A stretch of DNA of 7,580 nucleotides from Oscillospiraceae bacterium. Its GTDB lineage: Bacteria; Bacillota; Clostridia; Oscillospirales; Ruminococcaceae. The notes beneath the pieces are model-generated. The model was given only the letters and a program-made list of their open reading frames with translations. It was not told where the DNA came from and made no database searches. Positions 1 through 5,660 of the stretch are shown here, piece by piece. Position numbers and translations under genes: made by a program. Numbering within the stretch: position 1 is the first letter of the stretch; every line of letters starts with the position of its first letter. The stretch is taken from the NCBI GenBank assembly GCA_029062865.1, contig JAIDPG010000208.1, positions 1-7,580 on the forward strand, read 5' to 3'.

Positions 1-12
1 TTTATTTAAATT

Positions 13-122
13 TAAATTTCAAAATTCCCTCACCGCTGCTCCGCTCGCTACGCTCGCTCTGCAGCGCTGAGGTAACCGGTCAGCCTTCGCCGTTGGCGAA
101 GGCTGACACTTTTTGAAATTTA
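13..122. repeat. Nested palindromic element with 12-bp outer arms
   Basis: Perfect 12-bp AT-rich outer arms (13-24 and 111-122) enclose two hairpins. The first pairs 28-39 with 61-72 (11 of 12 positions) around a 21-base loop containing the direct repeat CGCTCGCT. The second is a perfect 13-bp stem, 79-91 with 95-107, and a three-base loop. The right arm includes the stop codon of the leftward gene at 120-1223. The architecture resembles the elements at 2879-3034. Nothing here identifies a transposase or a known repeat family. It may be an interspersed palindromic repeat, or partly a terminator. Confidence 0.6.
79..114 (+). terminator. Hairpin with T-run, reading rightward
   Basis: A perfect 13-bp GC-rich stem (79-91/95-107) with loop GTT is followed on the plus strand by AC and five T (110-114). 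It therefore has intrinsic-terminator form for transcription entering from the left, convergent with the leftward gene at 120-1223. On the minus strand the hairpin lies 13 bases past that gene's stop but has no U-run after it, so it would be a weaker terminator there. Confidence 0.5.
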
Positions 123-1223
123 TGCGCCGCCTTGGCGTTGTTGCTGAAGATAAGCCAGTATCAGCTCCGTCACTCTGTCATACGAAAGCACCCCGTCCGA
201 CACGCCCTGGGCTTTGATAAAATTGTCGTTGAAGTCGTTTGAGACCTCCTTGACCTTGCCCTTGTGATCGTCGATGTATTTGTTGAGCTCGGCGAAGTCC
301 CGATACATTCCCGCGGTGACATACTGCTGCGTCCCCCGCCAGATATCCTCATCGTAGTTGTAAAGCGCGTTGGAGCAGTAAACGAACGCTTCCATATACC
401 CCGAGTAGCGATATTCGGGGTATTCGCTGTTTATGCAGGAGAGAAAGGCTAAGAAATTGCACTCGTTCTCGAACGCCACGCCGCGAAGATGCGCGCTCTC
501 GTGGGCGGCGGTCATCGGAATTCCGTAGTCGGGCTGGGCGGTGTTCACATTGCTCTCGACGATGAACGGGCAGTAAACGCCCGTTATGCCCGTGTACGAC
601 CACGGCTCGGACAGGATAACGGGTTTTTGTCTGAGGCAGGACGACCATAAGAACGGGTACTCGTCAACGATCGCCGTGTAGCCGCTGTTCGCACGGGAAA
701 GCTCGGTGTAAATGCTCTCGGAGAACGTGAACGGCTCGTCTTCGGAGATCCCAAGCTCCGCGCGAGCTTCGGCGGCTCCTTTAGCGAGGAAAACGCACGC
801 GTTGTAGAGATCCTCGGGGGTTTTCCGCGACGTGTCGAGGTTCATCAGCTTTTCCATAGGATAACGGTAGTAATTCGCGCCGTGGCAAGCCATGTACATA
901 AACGCGAGGCAGGAAATCACCGCCACGGTGAACTTCCCCGCCTTGAGAAGCAGCTTTTTCCTCCCGCCCTTGCGCTTTACGAGCTTCACGATCAGGATAA
1001 CAATCAGCGTGATAACGGCGGGCGCGGCTAAAATCACGATCCACTCCGTGAGGGAGATCGGCACGAGGCTCACCAGAAACCCCAGGGGAACGGTGATGAT
1101 CTTAAACAGCCCGCGCGAGAAAACGTATTCCGTCACCGCCGGGAAATGCGGCAGAATAAAGTACATCATCACCGCAAGCACCAGCGGGATAAACACCCAA
1201 AATCGCTTAAAAAACGTTTTCAT
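120..1223 (-). CDS. DUF3810-like membrane protein with HEXXH metalloprotease motif
   Basis: A 367-residue protein, probably membrane-anchored with its catalytic domain outside the cytoplasmic membrane. Hydrophobic helices lie at about residues 8-26, 60-80 and 97-113. The basic stretch KRKGGRKK (83-90) between helices 2 and 3 suggests a cytoplasmic loop. The large C-terminal domain contains HESAHLRG (241-248), an HEXXH zinc site, followed by FENECNFLAFL (251-261), where Glu254 could be the third ligand. This HEXXH-plus-ENEANFL pattern matches my recollection of the DUF3810 family, whose substrate is unknown. Six cysteines lie in the C-terminal domain (143, 196, 218, 255, 263, 283). The ATG is preceded by GAGAGG (complement of 1235-1240) 11 bases away. 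The gene appears to be transcribed alone and diverges from the gene at 1499. Family assignment is fairly firm; protease activity is inferred from the motif only. Confidence 0.82.
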   Translation of the reverse strand: MKTFFKRFWVFIPLVLAVMMYFILPHFPAVTEYVFSRGLFKIITVPLGFLVSLVPISLTEWIVILAAPAVITLIVILIVKLVKRKGGRKKLLLKAGKFTVAVISCLAFMYMACHGANYYRYPMEKLMNLDTSRKTPEDLYNACVFLAKGAAEARAELGISEDEPFTFSESIYTELSRANSGYTAIVDEYPFLWSSCLRQKPVILSEPWSYTGITGVYCPFIVESNVNTAQPDYGIPMTAAHESAHLRGVAFENECNFLAFLSCINSEYPEYRYSGYMEAFVYCSNALYNYDEDIWRGTQQYVTAGMYRDFAELNKYIDDHKGKVKEVSNDFNDNFIKAQGVSDGVLSYDRVTELILAYLQQQRQGGA

Positions 1224-1234
1224 TAAACAAAAAT

Positions 1235-1240
1235 CCTCTC
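1235..1240 (-). promoter_or_regulatory. Ribosome binding site of the DUF3810-like gene
   Basis: The minus strand reads GAGAGG, 11 bases before the ATG at 1223. The spacing is slightly long but there is no better purine run, and it supports this start. Confidence 0.55.
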
Positions 1241-1279
1241 TGTCTCAAGTCCGTGAAATTCAACAAATTTTCTTGTTAT

Positions 1280-1307
1280 TTTATACAAATTTGCATTTTT
1301 ATCCCGA
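1280..1307 (-). promoter_or_regulatory. Possible leftward promoter of the DUF3810-like gene
   Basis: The minus strand carries TATAAA (1280-1285) in an AT-rich tract about 57 bases before the ATG. The hexamer 16 bases upstream (TCGGGA, 1302-1307) matches TTGACA at only three positions. It is the best candidate seen, but a weak one. Confidence 0.3.
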
Positions 1308-1333
1308 TTTATTACGCACGGTTTATTTATTTG

Positions 1334-1342
1334 TGGTATAAT
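1334..1342 (+). promoter_or_regulatory. Extended -10 promoter (TGGTATAAT) facing the unknown gene
   Basis: A perfect TATAAT (1337-1342) has the TGn extension at 1334-1336. No recognisable -35 lies 16-19 bases upstream, which extended -10 promoters can tolerate. A transcript starting near 1349 would have a leader of about 150 bases before the GTG at 1499, containing the hairpins at 1353-1394. Confidence 0.55.
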
Positions 1343-1352
1343 TTAATCAAAT

Positions 1353-1394
1353 CACCCTGCTTCACGGGGAAGAGGGGGTGCGGGGCTTCGCCCC
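1353..1394 (+). repeat. Two hairpins in the leader of the unknown gene
   Basis: CACCC (1353-1357) pairs with GGGTG (1376-1380), and CTTC with GAAG inside it, giving an imperfect hairpin. It is followed at once by a compact GGGGC-TTC-GCCCC hairpin (1382-1394). The three-base loop resembles the hairpins near 2892-3021. No U-run follows, so these are not clear terminators. They could be repeat-element remnants or leader structure. Confidence 0.4.
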
Positions 1395-1451
1395 TTGACC
1401 ACACCGAAAGCGGGAAATTTAAATCACGCGCGAAGTGGCGCTCTATAATTT

Positions 1452-1480
1452 TCAATTGTCAATTATACATTCTCAATTGA
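1452..1480 (+). repeat. TCAATTG/CAATTGA inverted repeat before the RBS
   Basis: Perfect 7-bp arms at 1452-1458 and 1474-1480 flank a 15-base AT-rich centre, ending six bases before the G-run that serves as ribosome binding site. It could be a weak leader hairpin, a protein-binding dyad, or the end of a small repeat. The sequence does not decide. Confidence 0.4.
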
Positions 1481-1486
1481 CCAAAC

Positions 1487-1501
1487 GGGGGGGATTTTGT
1501 G
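1487..1501 (+). promoter_or_regulatory. G-run ribosome binding site with GTG start
   Basis: Seven consecutive G (1487-1493) end five bases before a GTG (1499-1501). This purine run is the main evidence for the GTG start. No in-frame ATG lies close downstream; the next methionine is residue 62. Confidence 0.6.
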
Positions 1502-2083
1502 CGAATTCTTGACAGCAACGGCGACTGGCTATCTGAATATCGGCGCGATGTTCGGATAGCCTGCGAGGAAATAGCGCAGATCTTCACTATCGAGCCGTCG
1601 ACGCTCCTCGCCGATATTTATTCCCTCCCCGCGCACAATCACCAAACGTTTTTGTGCCGAGTGGCGTGCGAGGGCGGCTTTATGCGGCTTTATTACGCCA
1701 AAGCCGAGCAGAACTCGATCTGGTTCTCCGAGCCGATCTATATGTACCGCTTTGAGGAAGCGCGGCAGTTCGCCGAGCACCCTATCCGGCGCGGGAGAAT
1801 CATCTGCGGGAAGCAGCTGATACGCAAAACCGCCGTCGATCATTTGATTACGCTTGTCAGCGCCGTCGCGGAAAAGCAGCCCGCCGAGACCGTCACGCCG
1901 TTTATCGACAGCGAGCTGACGGTGATACGGCTTTTTGAGAACGGCGAGGTAACGCGCGAGATAGCGTTCACCGACGCGGAGCGGCTTGTTTTCAGTGAGG
2001 ACGCTGACGCGGAGCTGTTCGCGAAGCACCTAAACGGGCTGCATTTGTTTATCGAGCGGATAATCTGCTCCGGCACTCGCTAA
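1499..2083 (+). CDS. Protein of unknown function, 194 residues
   Basis: I do not recognise a family. The protein is soluble-looking, with no signal peptide or membrane helix. The N-terminal half begins with a probable helix (about 10-30, DWLSEYRRDVRIACEEIAQIF) and continues with mixed alternating segments (about 50-85) rich in Tyr, Phe and Trp. A basic stretch, HPIRRGRIICGKQLIRK, spans 94-110. The C-terminal half has a short strand-like pattern (139-157, ELTVIRLFENGEVTREIAF) and a final helix. Cysteines are at 22, 53, 103 and 190, too scattered for an obvious metal site. The reading frame is uninterrupted with coding-like composition, and a strong G-rich ribosome binding site precedes the GTG. 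It stands alone on the plus strand, divergent from the DUF3810-like gene and convergent with the HAD gene, which it overlaps by four bases. Context gives no function. Confidence 0.75.
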   Translation: MRILDSNGDWLSEYRRDVRIACEEIAQIFTIEPSTLLADIYSLPAHNHQTFLCRVACEGGFMRLYYAKAEQNSIWFSEPIYMYRFEEARQFAEHPIRRGRIICGKQLIRKTAVDHLITLVSAVAEKQPAETVTPFIDSELTVIRLFENGEVTREIAFTDAERLVFSEDADAELFAKHLNGLHLFIERIICSGTR

Positions 2084-2739
2084 GCAAGACCGTTTTCTTC
2101 CTTGACGATTTGGAATACGTCGAGGAGATTTTCGGCGATAAAATCCGCGCCGCAGTCCTCGAACTCCCGCCGACAGCCGAAGCCGCTCAGAACGCCCGCG
2201 CAGCGGACTTTGCACGCGTGAGCGCCCTCGACGTCATAAAAGCGGTCGCCGACCATAAGTGTGGTCTCGGGGAGAGAAGCGCTTTCACGGAGCGCCAGCG
2301 CGATAACGTCCGCCTTGGCGCTGATCTTTCCGTCAAGGCTCGCGCCGTAGATACCGCCGAAATACTCCGAAAACCCGAACATCGGGATTATTTTTTCCGC
2401 GTAGGCAAGCGGCTTTGAGGTCGCGAGACAGATTTTTATCCCAAGAGCCCGCAAGCCCTTAAGGAGCTCAAGAGCGCCCTCTATCGGCGTTTGCTCGTAT
2501 ATTCCCTTTTCCGGATAATAAACGCGGTAGAGCCGCACCGCCTCGCGGGCGGTGTCGTCGTCAAAGCCGAACACGCGCTTGAACTCATCGAACAGCGGAG
2601 GTCCGAGAAAGCTCGCGAGGCTCTCCCGAGGCGGCAAAGGCGCACCGAGCTTTTCCAGAGCGTATAAGATCCCGTTGGAAATTCCCTCGAAGGAGTTCGA
2701 GATTGTTCCGTCCAGGTCGAAGAAAACCGAATTTATCAT
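2080..2739 (-). CDS. HAD-superfamily phosphatase (phosphoglycolate phosphatase-like)
   Basis: A 219-residue cytoplasmic hydrolase of the haloacid dehalogenase superfamily. Motif I is FFDLDGTISNS (6-16), with Asp8 the expected nucleophile and Asp10 the acid/base. A helical cap (about 15-88) contains FLGPPL (44-49). Motif II is LATSKP (105-110), motif III is probably the Lys142 region (GKISAKAD), and motif IV is VGDRFYDVEGA (163-173), with Asp165 and Asp169 binding Mg2+. This is a complete C1-cap HAD enzyme of usual length, resembling those annotated as phosphoglycolate phosphatase or HAD-IA hydrolase. The substrate cannot be read from sequence; candidates include phosphoglycolate, nucleotides and sugar phosphates. 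The ATG has a modest GGTGG site (complement of 2744-2748), and a strong promoter gives a leader of only about 17 bases. The stop overlaps the stop of the convergent unknown gene. Confidence 0.9.
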   Translation of the reverse strand: MINSVFFDLDGTISNSFEGISNGILYALEKLGAPLPPRESLASFLGPPLFDEFKRVFGFDDDTAREAVRLYRVYYPEKGIYEQTPIEGALELLKGLRALGIKICLATSKPLAYAEKIIPMFGFSEYFGGIYGASLDGKISAKADVIALALRESASLPETTLMVGDRFYDVEGAHACKVRCAGVLSGFGCRREFEDCGADFIAENLLDVFQIVKEENGLA

Positions 2740-2762
2740 AAATCCACCGCCGTTTTCTTTTT

Positions 2763-2791
2763 ATTATACTACAAAACTCGCCGAATTTCAA
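2763..2791 (-). promoter_or_regulatory. Strong sigma-A promoter of the HAD phosphatase gene
   Basis: The minus strand has -35 TTGAAA (2786-2791), exactly 17 bases, then -10 TATAAT (2763-2768). Five of six and six of six consensus positions match. Transcription would start near 2756, about 17 bases before the ATG. It overlaps the dyad at 2778-2804. Confidence 0.8.
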
Positions 2792-2804
2792 GCAATTTCG
2801 GCGA
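2778..2804. promoter_or_regulatory. Dyad centred on the -35 box: possible operator
   Basis: Perfect 8-bp arms TCGCCGAA (2778-2785) and TTCGGCGA (2797-2804) are separated by 11 bases that contain the whole -35 hexamer of the HAD promoter. Second arms AAAACTC (2773-2779) and GAGTTTT (2810-2816) extend it imperfectly. The placement suits a repressor operator. Alternatively it is a terminator-like hairpin, since runs of T follow it on both strands. No regulator gene is nearby. Confidence 0.4.
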
Positions 2805-2851
2805 TTTTTGAGTTTTCACGCGGTTTTCACTCAAAAAAGTTGAAAAAGGGG

Positions 2852-2881
2852 TTTACATTTGAGGGGGAAATATGTTATAAT
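2852..2881 (+). promoter_or_regulatory. Rightward promoter P1 upstream of the penicillin-binding protein gene
   Basis: TTTACA (2852-2857), an 18-base spacer, and TATAAT (2876-2881) with a TG extension at 2873-2874. The predicted start is near 2888, about 237 bases before the ATG, immediately ahead of a terminator-like hairpin (2892-2913). The promoter is well formed, but its transcript may not reach the gene. Confidence 0.7.
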
Positions 2882-2959
2882 AAAAATGGCGAAAACCGCC
2901 TTTGGCGGTTTTTCAAGCCGCTTTGCGGCTTGACGGCTTCGCCGTTCGCCATTTTTATT
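2879..2959. repeat. Cloverleaf-like palindromic element A
   Basis: Perfect 15-bp outer arms (2879-2893 with 2945-2959) enclose three hairpins: AAAACCGCC/GGCGGTTTT (2892-2900/2904-2912), CAAGCCGC/GCGGCTTG (2914-2921/2925-2932) and ACGGC/GCCGT (2933-2937/2941-2945). The loops are TTT, TTT and TTC, and the hairpins are nearly contiguous. It has no tRNA features and no plausible open reading frame of its own. It is probably an interspersed palindromic or MITE-like repeat. Confidence 0.7.
2892..2913 (+). terminator. Terminator-like hairpin just after promoter P1
   Basis: An AAAA tract, the stem CCGCC-TTT-GGCGG and five T (2909-2913) form a compact intrinsic terminator. It lies only about 5 bases beyond the predicted P1 start. 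If functional it would abort P1 transcripts, or block read-through from the left, while leaving the second -10 at 3034 free. Confidence 0.5.
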
Positions 2960-2961
2960 GA

Positions 2962-3034
2962 AACACAAATCGTTTTCGCTTCGCAAAAACACGGCGCTTC
3001 GCGCCGCCGCGCCTATGGCGCTTAGATTTGTGTT
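2962..3034. repeat. Cloverleaf-like palindromic element B
   Basis: Perfect 10-bp outer arms (2962-2971 with 3025-3034) enclose three hairpins: GTTTTCGC/GCAAAAAC with one mismatch (2972-2979/2983-2990), CGGCGC/GCGCCG (2992-2997/3001-3006) and GCGCC/GGCGC (3009-3013/3017-3021). The loops are TTC, TTC and TAT. It starts two bases after element A and shares its design but not its arm sequence. The right arm runs into the second -10 copy. Confidence 0.65.
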
Positions 3035-3039
3035 ATAAT
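3031..3039 (+). promoter_or_regulatory. Second extended -10 (P2) before the penicillin-binding protein gene
   Basis: TGTTATAAT at 3031-3039 is identical to the P1 core, with no convincing -35 (the hexamer at a 17-base spacing is GCCTAT). It would start transcription near 3046, giving a leader of about 80 bases free of the palindromic elements. That leader contains a small GGTTGT/ACAACC stem (3051-3056/3064-3069). Confidence 0.5.
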
Positions 3040-3116
3040 AAGAGTGTGTAGGTTGTGATCTCTACAACCCCTTGAACTTCAAACAGCTAATTTTCCAAAA
3101 CTGCTTGCTTCTAAAC

Positions 3117-3133
3117 GAGGTGACATGATTATG
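3117..3133 (+). promoter_or_regulatory. GAGGTGA ribosome binding site with two possible ATG starts
   Basis: GAGGTGA (3117-3123) is an extended match to the 16S anti-Shine-Dalgarno sequence. ATG codons follow at 3125 (four bases after GAGG) and 3131 (ten bases after). Either is usable; the difference is two residues and does not affect function. The first is annotated. Confidence 0.6.
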
Positions 3134-5581
3134 AACAACAGAAGAAAATTTCGTTACATCAAGATCAAAGACGACGAGCCCAAAAAGGAAAATGCCGCGC
3201 GCAACGCGAATAAGAAAAAAGCCAAGACAATGAAGGTCATCGGCAACGCGCTTACCGTCGTCGGGACGACGATCTCGGCGATGCTGCTTATCTTCGTTAT
3301 TATGATGTGCATTGTCGTGACTATCGTGACGGTGTATATCCTCGACTTTGCCGACAACGGCTTCGACCTCGATCTCCGCGACGCGGAGACTAAGTTTACG
3401 ACGTTTGTTTACGCGTATGACGAGGAGGGCAAGGAGATCGAGGTTCAGCGGTTGGCGTCCGAGGAAAACCGCATCTGGGTGGACTATGAGGACATTTCCC
3501 CGAACCTTATCCACGCCGTTATCGCCACGGAGGACAAGCGTTTTTACGAGCACCAGGGCGTTGACTGGCGCAGAACGGTGTTCTCGCTCGGCGCGGACGT
3601 TCTGAACCTTTCGAGAGCCGGCGAGGGCGGCTCAACCGTTACTCAGCAGCTTATCAAGAACGTCACGCGCGACGACGAGATCTCGTGGGAACGTAAGCTC
3701 CGCGAGATATTCCGCGCACTGTCGCTTGAAAAGAAGCACACGAAAACCGACATCATGGAAAGCTACCTCAACAACATCGGCTGGGGCGGCATGAACTATG
3801 GCGTCGGCGCGGCTTCGCTGTACTATTTCGATAAGGAGCCGAAGGACTTAACGATCGCGGAAGCGGCAATTCTCGCTTCGATGATCAAAAACCCGTCAAA
3901 GCGCTCGCCGTATATCGACCTCGAAAACTGCAAGGTGCATCAGGAAGACACGCTTTACTATATGTACGACCAAGGGTATATAAACACCGACGAGTACGAA
4001 AAGGCGCAGGTTGAAAAGGTGCAGTTCGCGCATACGGTTTACGGAGACGACTTCGGCTACACCGACCCGCGCTCGCTGCCCGACGCGCCCCCGGAGCAGG
4101 ATCCGAATAATCCGGATAATCCCGACAACCCCGACGACCCGAACAGCACGGCAAGCGATCCCGAGGAGCCCGATGAAGACGACGATGACGTTTTCGTTCC
4201 CTACCGCTGGGACGACTACGAGATCTCGCAGGATTGGTATCTCGACGCGGCTCTCGAGCAGGTCTACGAGGACTACGCTGAGCTTACGGGAAAAACCGTC
4301 ACGTCGGCGAGAAGCGAGATCTCAAACGGCGGCTATAAGATCTACATCAACGAGAATATGGCGTTTCAGAAAATTCTCGAGGAGAAGTATAAGGATCCGT
4401 ATTTCGCGCTGAATTATTACGATGAGAATGAGCAGGACAGCGAAAACCTGATGCAATCGGCGTTTGTGCTTATGGATTATAACGGCACGGTGCTGGCGCT
4501 GGTCGGCGGCTTGGGCGACAAGCCCGGCGACAACTGCTGGAACAGAGCGACGATGTCAATGCGCGCGCCCGGCTCTACAATGAAGCCGATCTCGTGTTAC
4601 TCAATGGGCATAGAACTCAATAAGATCACGTACTCCACTATGGTACCCGACAAGGGGCTTTGGAAACTGTCGGACGGAACACTCTGGCCGTGGAACTATG
4701 AGAATATTACCTACGCTTCGGCTGACAGCTACAATCTTTTGCCTGTCTGGTACGCCGTAAGACATTCCACAAACACCGTTGCGACACGCGTGGCAAGGCT
4801 TTGCACCGTGCCCGTGCTGTTCGATCAGCTGCGGTCTAACCTTGGGATCTCGACGCTTGTCCCCGGCGACGACGAGCAGCTTTCACCGATACCGCTCGGC
4901 GGACTTACAAACGGCTTAAAGCTTATCGAGCTCTGCGCCGCGTATCAGATGTTCGGCAACGGCGGCGTTTACTACGAGCCGAAGCTGTACAGCAAGGTGC
5001 TCGACAATAAAAACAATCTCATTCTTGAACAGGACTTTTACGGAAGCCAGGCGATCCAGAGCGACACGGCTTGGGTAACGAACCGTTTGCTGCGTACGGT
5101 CGTTACGTCTCCGGCCGGCTCGGGACGCTACGCGAACCTCACAAACGTTGAGACGGTCGGCAAGACGGGTACCTCAAACGACAAAAAGAACCTGACGTTC
5201 GTAGGGCTTACTCCGAATTACGTCGCGGCTGTCTGGATTGGCGTCGACAACGGCAGAGAGTTCAGCGACAACGGTCCGACGAAAAAGCCTGCGCTTGTTT
5301 GGCACGACGTTATGTTGGACATTGAGGATCTGACGCAGGTGCAGAAATTCACGCCCGACGGCACGGTTGAGGAGCGGCAGTTCTGCACGGTGACTGGGCT
5401 TCTCGCGTCCGAGGACTGCGAGGAGAAGGAAACGGGCTATTACCGCAAGAGCAACATTCCCAAGCTCTGCTCCGGCAACCATGAGAACGAGCTGAAGAAG
5501 ATCTGGGCGATGTGGGACGCGATCGACGGAAACGAGGGAACGCTCCCCGAGGGATATGTTTACACCGAAACAGACGATTAA
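3125..5581 (+). CDS. Bifunctional class A penicillin-binding protein (PBP1A type)
   Basis: An 818-residue peptidoglycan synthase that polymerises lipid II and cross-links stem peptides at the outer membrane face. The N-terminus is lysine-rich and cytoplasmic (about 1-38), followed by one membrane helix (about 41-73). The GT51 glycosyltransferase domain has EDKRFYEHQG (136-145, Glu136 catalytic), GGSTVTQQL (168-176), RKLREI (190-195) and MESYLNNIGWGG (211-222, with Glu212 the expected second Glu). An Asp/Pro/Asn-rich linker with a nine-base repeat (about 320-355) precedes the transpeptidase, which shows STMK (484-487, Ser484 nucleophile), STN (548-550) and KTGT (680-683). A C-terminal extension carries Cys754, Cys765 and Cys782, as in other clostridial PBP1A proteins from memory. 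All catalytic motifs are intact. It is a single-gene unit with promoters P1/P2 upstream and a strong terminator downstream. Confidence 0.96.
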   Translation: MIMNNRRKFRYIKIKDDEPKKENAARNANKKKAKTMKVIGNALTVVGTTISAMLLIFVIMMCIVVTIVTVYILDFADNGFDLDLRDAETKFTTFVYAYDEEGKEIEVQRLASEENRIWVDYEDISPNLIHAVIATEDKRFYEHQGVDWRRTVFSLGADVLNLSRAGEGGSTVTQQLIKNVTRDDEISWERKLREIFRALSLEKKHTKTDIMESYLNNIGWGGMNYGVGAASLYYFDKEPKDLTIAEAAILASMIKNPSKRSPYIDLENCKVHQEDTLYYMYDQGYINTDEYEKAQVEKVQFAHTVYGDDFGYTDPRSLPDAPPEQDPNNPDNPDNPDDPNSTASDPEEPDEDDDDVFVPYRWDDYEISQDWYLDAALEQVYEDYAELTGKTVTSARSEISNGGYKIYINENMAFQKILEEKYKDPYFALNYYDENEQDSENLMQSAFVLMDYNGTVLALVGGLGDKPGDNCWNRATMSMRAPGSTMKPISCYSMGIELNKITYSTMVPDKGLWKLSDGTLWPWNYENITYASADSYNLLPVWYAVRHSTNTVATRVARLCTVPVLFDQLRSNLGISTLVPGDDEQLSPIPLGGLTNGLKLIELCAAYQMFGNGGVYYEPKLYSKVLDNKNNLILEQDFYGSQAIQSDTAWVTNRLLRTVVTSPAGSGRYANLTNVETVGKTGTSNDKKNLTFVGLTPNYVAAVWIGVDNGREFSDNGPTKKPALVWHDVMLDIEDLTQVQKFTPDGTVEERQFCTVTGLLASEDCEEKETGYYRKSNIPKLCSGNHENELKKIWAMWDAIDGNEGTLPEGYVYTETDD
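4100..4144 (+). repeat. Nine-base in-frame repeat encoding a DPN/NPD linker
   Basis: Five tandem degenerate three-codon units encode DPNNPDNPDNPDDPN (residues 326-340), followed by an acidic EEPDEDDDD run (347-355). This is a low-complexity, probably extended hinge between the glycosyltransferase and transpeptidase domains. Tandem units of this kind can vary in number between strains. Confidence 0.7.
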
Positions 5582-5584
5582 CCG

Positions 5585-5617
5585 GAAAATCCCCCCGCCG
5601 AAGGCGGGGGGATTTTC
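5585..5617. terminator. Bidirectional terminator between the PBP and sigma genes
   Basis: A perfect 15-bp inverted repeat (5585-5599 with 5603-5617) has loop GAA. Its core is CCCCCCGCC/GGCGGGGGG, flanked by AAAA on one side and TTTT on the other, so it reads as an intrinsic terminator on both strands. It starts four bases after the PBP stop and 43 bases beyond the stop of the leftward sigma gene, and probably serves both. Confidence 0.9.
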
Positions 5618-5660
5618 TATGTAATATGTGTTCCGCTTAATCAAGCATTTCTCAAAATCC

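Larger units (their letters stand above)
2873..3041. repeat. 11-bp direct repeats containing the -10 box, flanking the palindromic pair
   Basis: TGTTATAATAA occurs at 2873-2883 and again at 3031-3041, 158 bases apart. The palindromic elements fill the interval between the copies. The repeats look like a target-site duplication, or like boundaries of a recombinational duplication. Because each copy contains TGTTATAAT, the promoter core is present twice. Confidence 0.65.

Noticed and set aside
892..1341. A 149-codon rightward open frame opposite the DUF3810-like gene.
   Set aside because: It is antisense to a gene with clear membrane helices, has no ribosome binding site and ends in AT-rich spacer.
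1444..1449. TATAAT at 1444-1449 considered as a separate promoter for the unknown gene.
   Set aside because: There is no TG extension and no -35-like hexamer at 16-19 bases (AAATCA at a 17-base spacing); the extended -10 at 1334-1342 is the better candidate.
2080..2083. Four-base overlap of the unknown gene and the HAD gene considered as translational coupling.
   Set aside because: The genes converge, so the overlap joins their stop codons on opposite strands; coupling needs the same strand.
2879..2959. Three hairpins in a closed outer stem look like a tRNA cloverleaf.
   Set aside because: There is no T-loop (TTCGANTC type), no anticodon-length loop and no CCA end; the loops are three bases and the stems are too long.
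2552..3025. A 157-codon rightward open frame across the HAD gene and the palindromic elements.
   Set aside because: It is largely antisense to the convincing HAD coding sequence, its composition is unlike a protein, and it crosses both promoters and the repeat nest.
2880..3034. Serial hairpins considered as a CRISPR array.
   Set aside because: The hairpin units differ in sequence and there are no regularly spaced identical repeats or spacers.
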